DNA of 64,000 nt from Alphaproteobacteria bacterium (GTDB lineage Bacteria > Pseudomonadota > Alphaproteobacteria > UBA8366 > Aestuariispiraceae). The DNA lies in contig JASJDC010000003.1 in the NCBI GenBank assembly GCA_030065235.1, positions 365,997-429,996 of the forward strand, in the 5' to 3' direction. The notes below the pieces were generated by a model that worked only from the letters and a program-made list of their open reading frames with translations, had not been told where the DNA came from and ran no database searches. Shown in pieces: positions 63,828-64,000 of this stretch; the stretch's first letter is position 1, and every line of letters begins with the position of its first letter. A program made the translations under genes and the position numbers.

Positions 63828-64000
63828 CTAGGTGTTTCTATCGTTGCCTTTCGCTTCTTGCTCCTTTTTGGCGAGCCAATCTTCGTAGGTCACTCTTGCG
63901 CCTATTGCTTCACCACGTTTCCAACGCTCCATATACGCTTTGATGGCCCCATCTGAGGAGTCTTCATACCCGAATTCTACGCCGCAGCAGCGGCAAATGA
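63828..64000 (-). CDS. C-terminus of a Cys-rich (zinc-ribbon-like) small protein, cut by the window edge
   Basis: 56 codons are visible, ending with TAG at 63828-63830: ICRCCGVEFGYEDSSDGAI, then AYMERWKRGEAIGARVTYEDWLAKKEQEA and a polar tail. A CxCC pair followed by G-x-E-F-G-Y-(E/D)-D and a Trp-containing helix is what I recall from small hypothetical proteins with an EICPCCGFEFGYDD-like motif; no function is established. The sequence is clearly lower in GC than the genes to the left, which suggests transferred DNA. It continues beyond 64000. Confidence 0.55.
   Translation of the reverse strand, partial: ICRCCGVEFGYEDSSDGAIKAYMERWKRGEAIGARVTYEDWLAKKEQEAKGNDRNT

Overview
The window reads as a GC-rich (about 60-65% by eye) alphaproteobacterial chromosome, probably from the Rhodospirillales/Kiloniellales side of the class. 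The evidence is the gene order: fabD-fabG-acpP-fabF-mltG-yicC-gmk, then lptF-lptG-lptD-surA-rsmA, pepA-holC, purM-purN, DUF2066-AI-2E permease-hda, and ppk-ppx-rnd-aspS. Further support comes from a 44-residue aa3-type cytochrome oxidase subunit IV and a perfect TTAA-N7-TTAA (CtrA-type) site. Except for the left third and a few insertions this is core genome. I saw no tRNA, rRNA, CRISPR array or insertion sequence.

Layout. 1-8.4 kb is accessory: a cut-off Gfo/Idh/MocA-type dehydrogenase and an antibiotic-biosynthesis-monooxygenase (ABM) protein divergent from a LysR regulator; a type I secretion pair (HlyD-like adaptor, PrtD-like ABC exporter) downstream of an RTX calcium-binding protein, with two strong hairpins between substrate and exporter genes; then about 1.2 kb without a convincing gene, and a SAM methyltransferase. 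8.4-13.7 kb holds an AI-2E-type permease, a YghU-like glutathione transferase, a lipoprotein and an orphan large subunit of the xanthine dehydrogenase/CO dehydrogenase family. 14.0-15.8 kb holds argC, a gamma carbonic anhydrase and a small basic ORF with a transcription terminator inside it. 16-23.2 kb is fatty-acid synthesis, cell-wall MltG, YicC and Gmk. 23.2-29.8 kb is the LPS-export/outer-membrane assembly block on the minus strand. 30.2-42.5 kb is housekeeping: pepA, holC, an Lrp regulator divergent from an EamA exporter, an ABC-F protein, ndk, purM/purN, hda.

42.5-48.8 kb is a polyphosphate neighbourhood: a CYTH-CHAD protein behind a perfect Pho box, a SixA-type phosphohistidine phosphatase, ppk with a degenerate Pho box, and ppx. 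Then come an M23 peptidase, RNase D and aspS. Between aspS and a TPR gene sits a lower-GC type II restriction-modification pair (BglII/BstYI-like endonuclease plus MT-A70 methyltransferase). The right end carries rimO, a secreted glycerophosphodiester phosphodiesterase, a secreted rhodanese, two consecutive alpha/beta hydrolases, a decayed reading frame and the C-terminus of a lower-GC Cys-rich protein cut by the edge.

Most worth following up: (1) the small gene at 15626-15826, whose sequence and internal terminator recall the ribosome-rescue factor ArfA, which is made from non-stop mRNA; (2) Pho-box control of the CYTH-CHAD gene and the CHAD-SixA-PPK-PPX cluster; (3) the BglII-like/MT-A70 restriction-modification cassette; (4) the RTX-hairpin-exporter layout. 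Start codons were chosen from Shine-Dalgarno (SD) spacing and family length, so many coding regions are shorter than their maximal reading frames. All functional names rest on motif and family recognition by reading, not on a database search.
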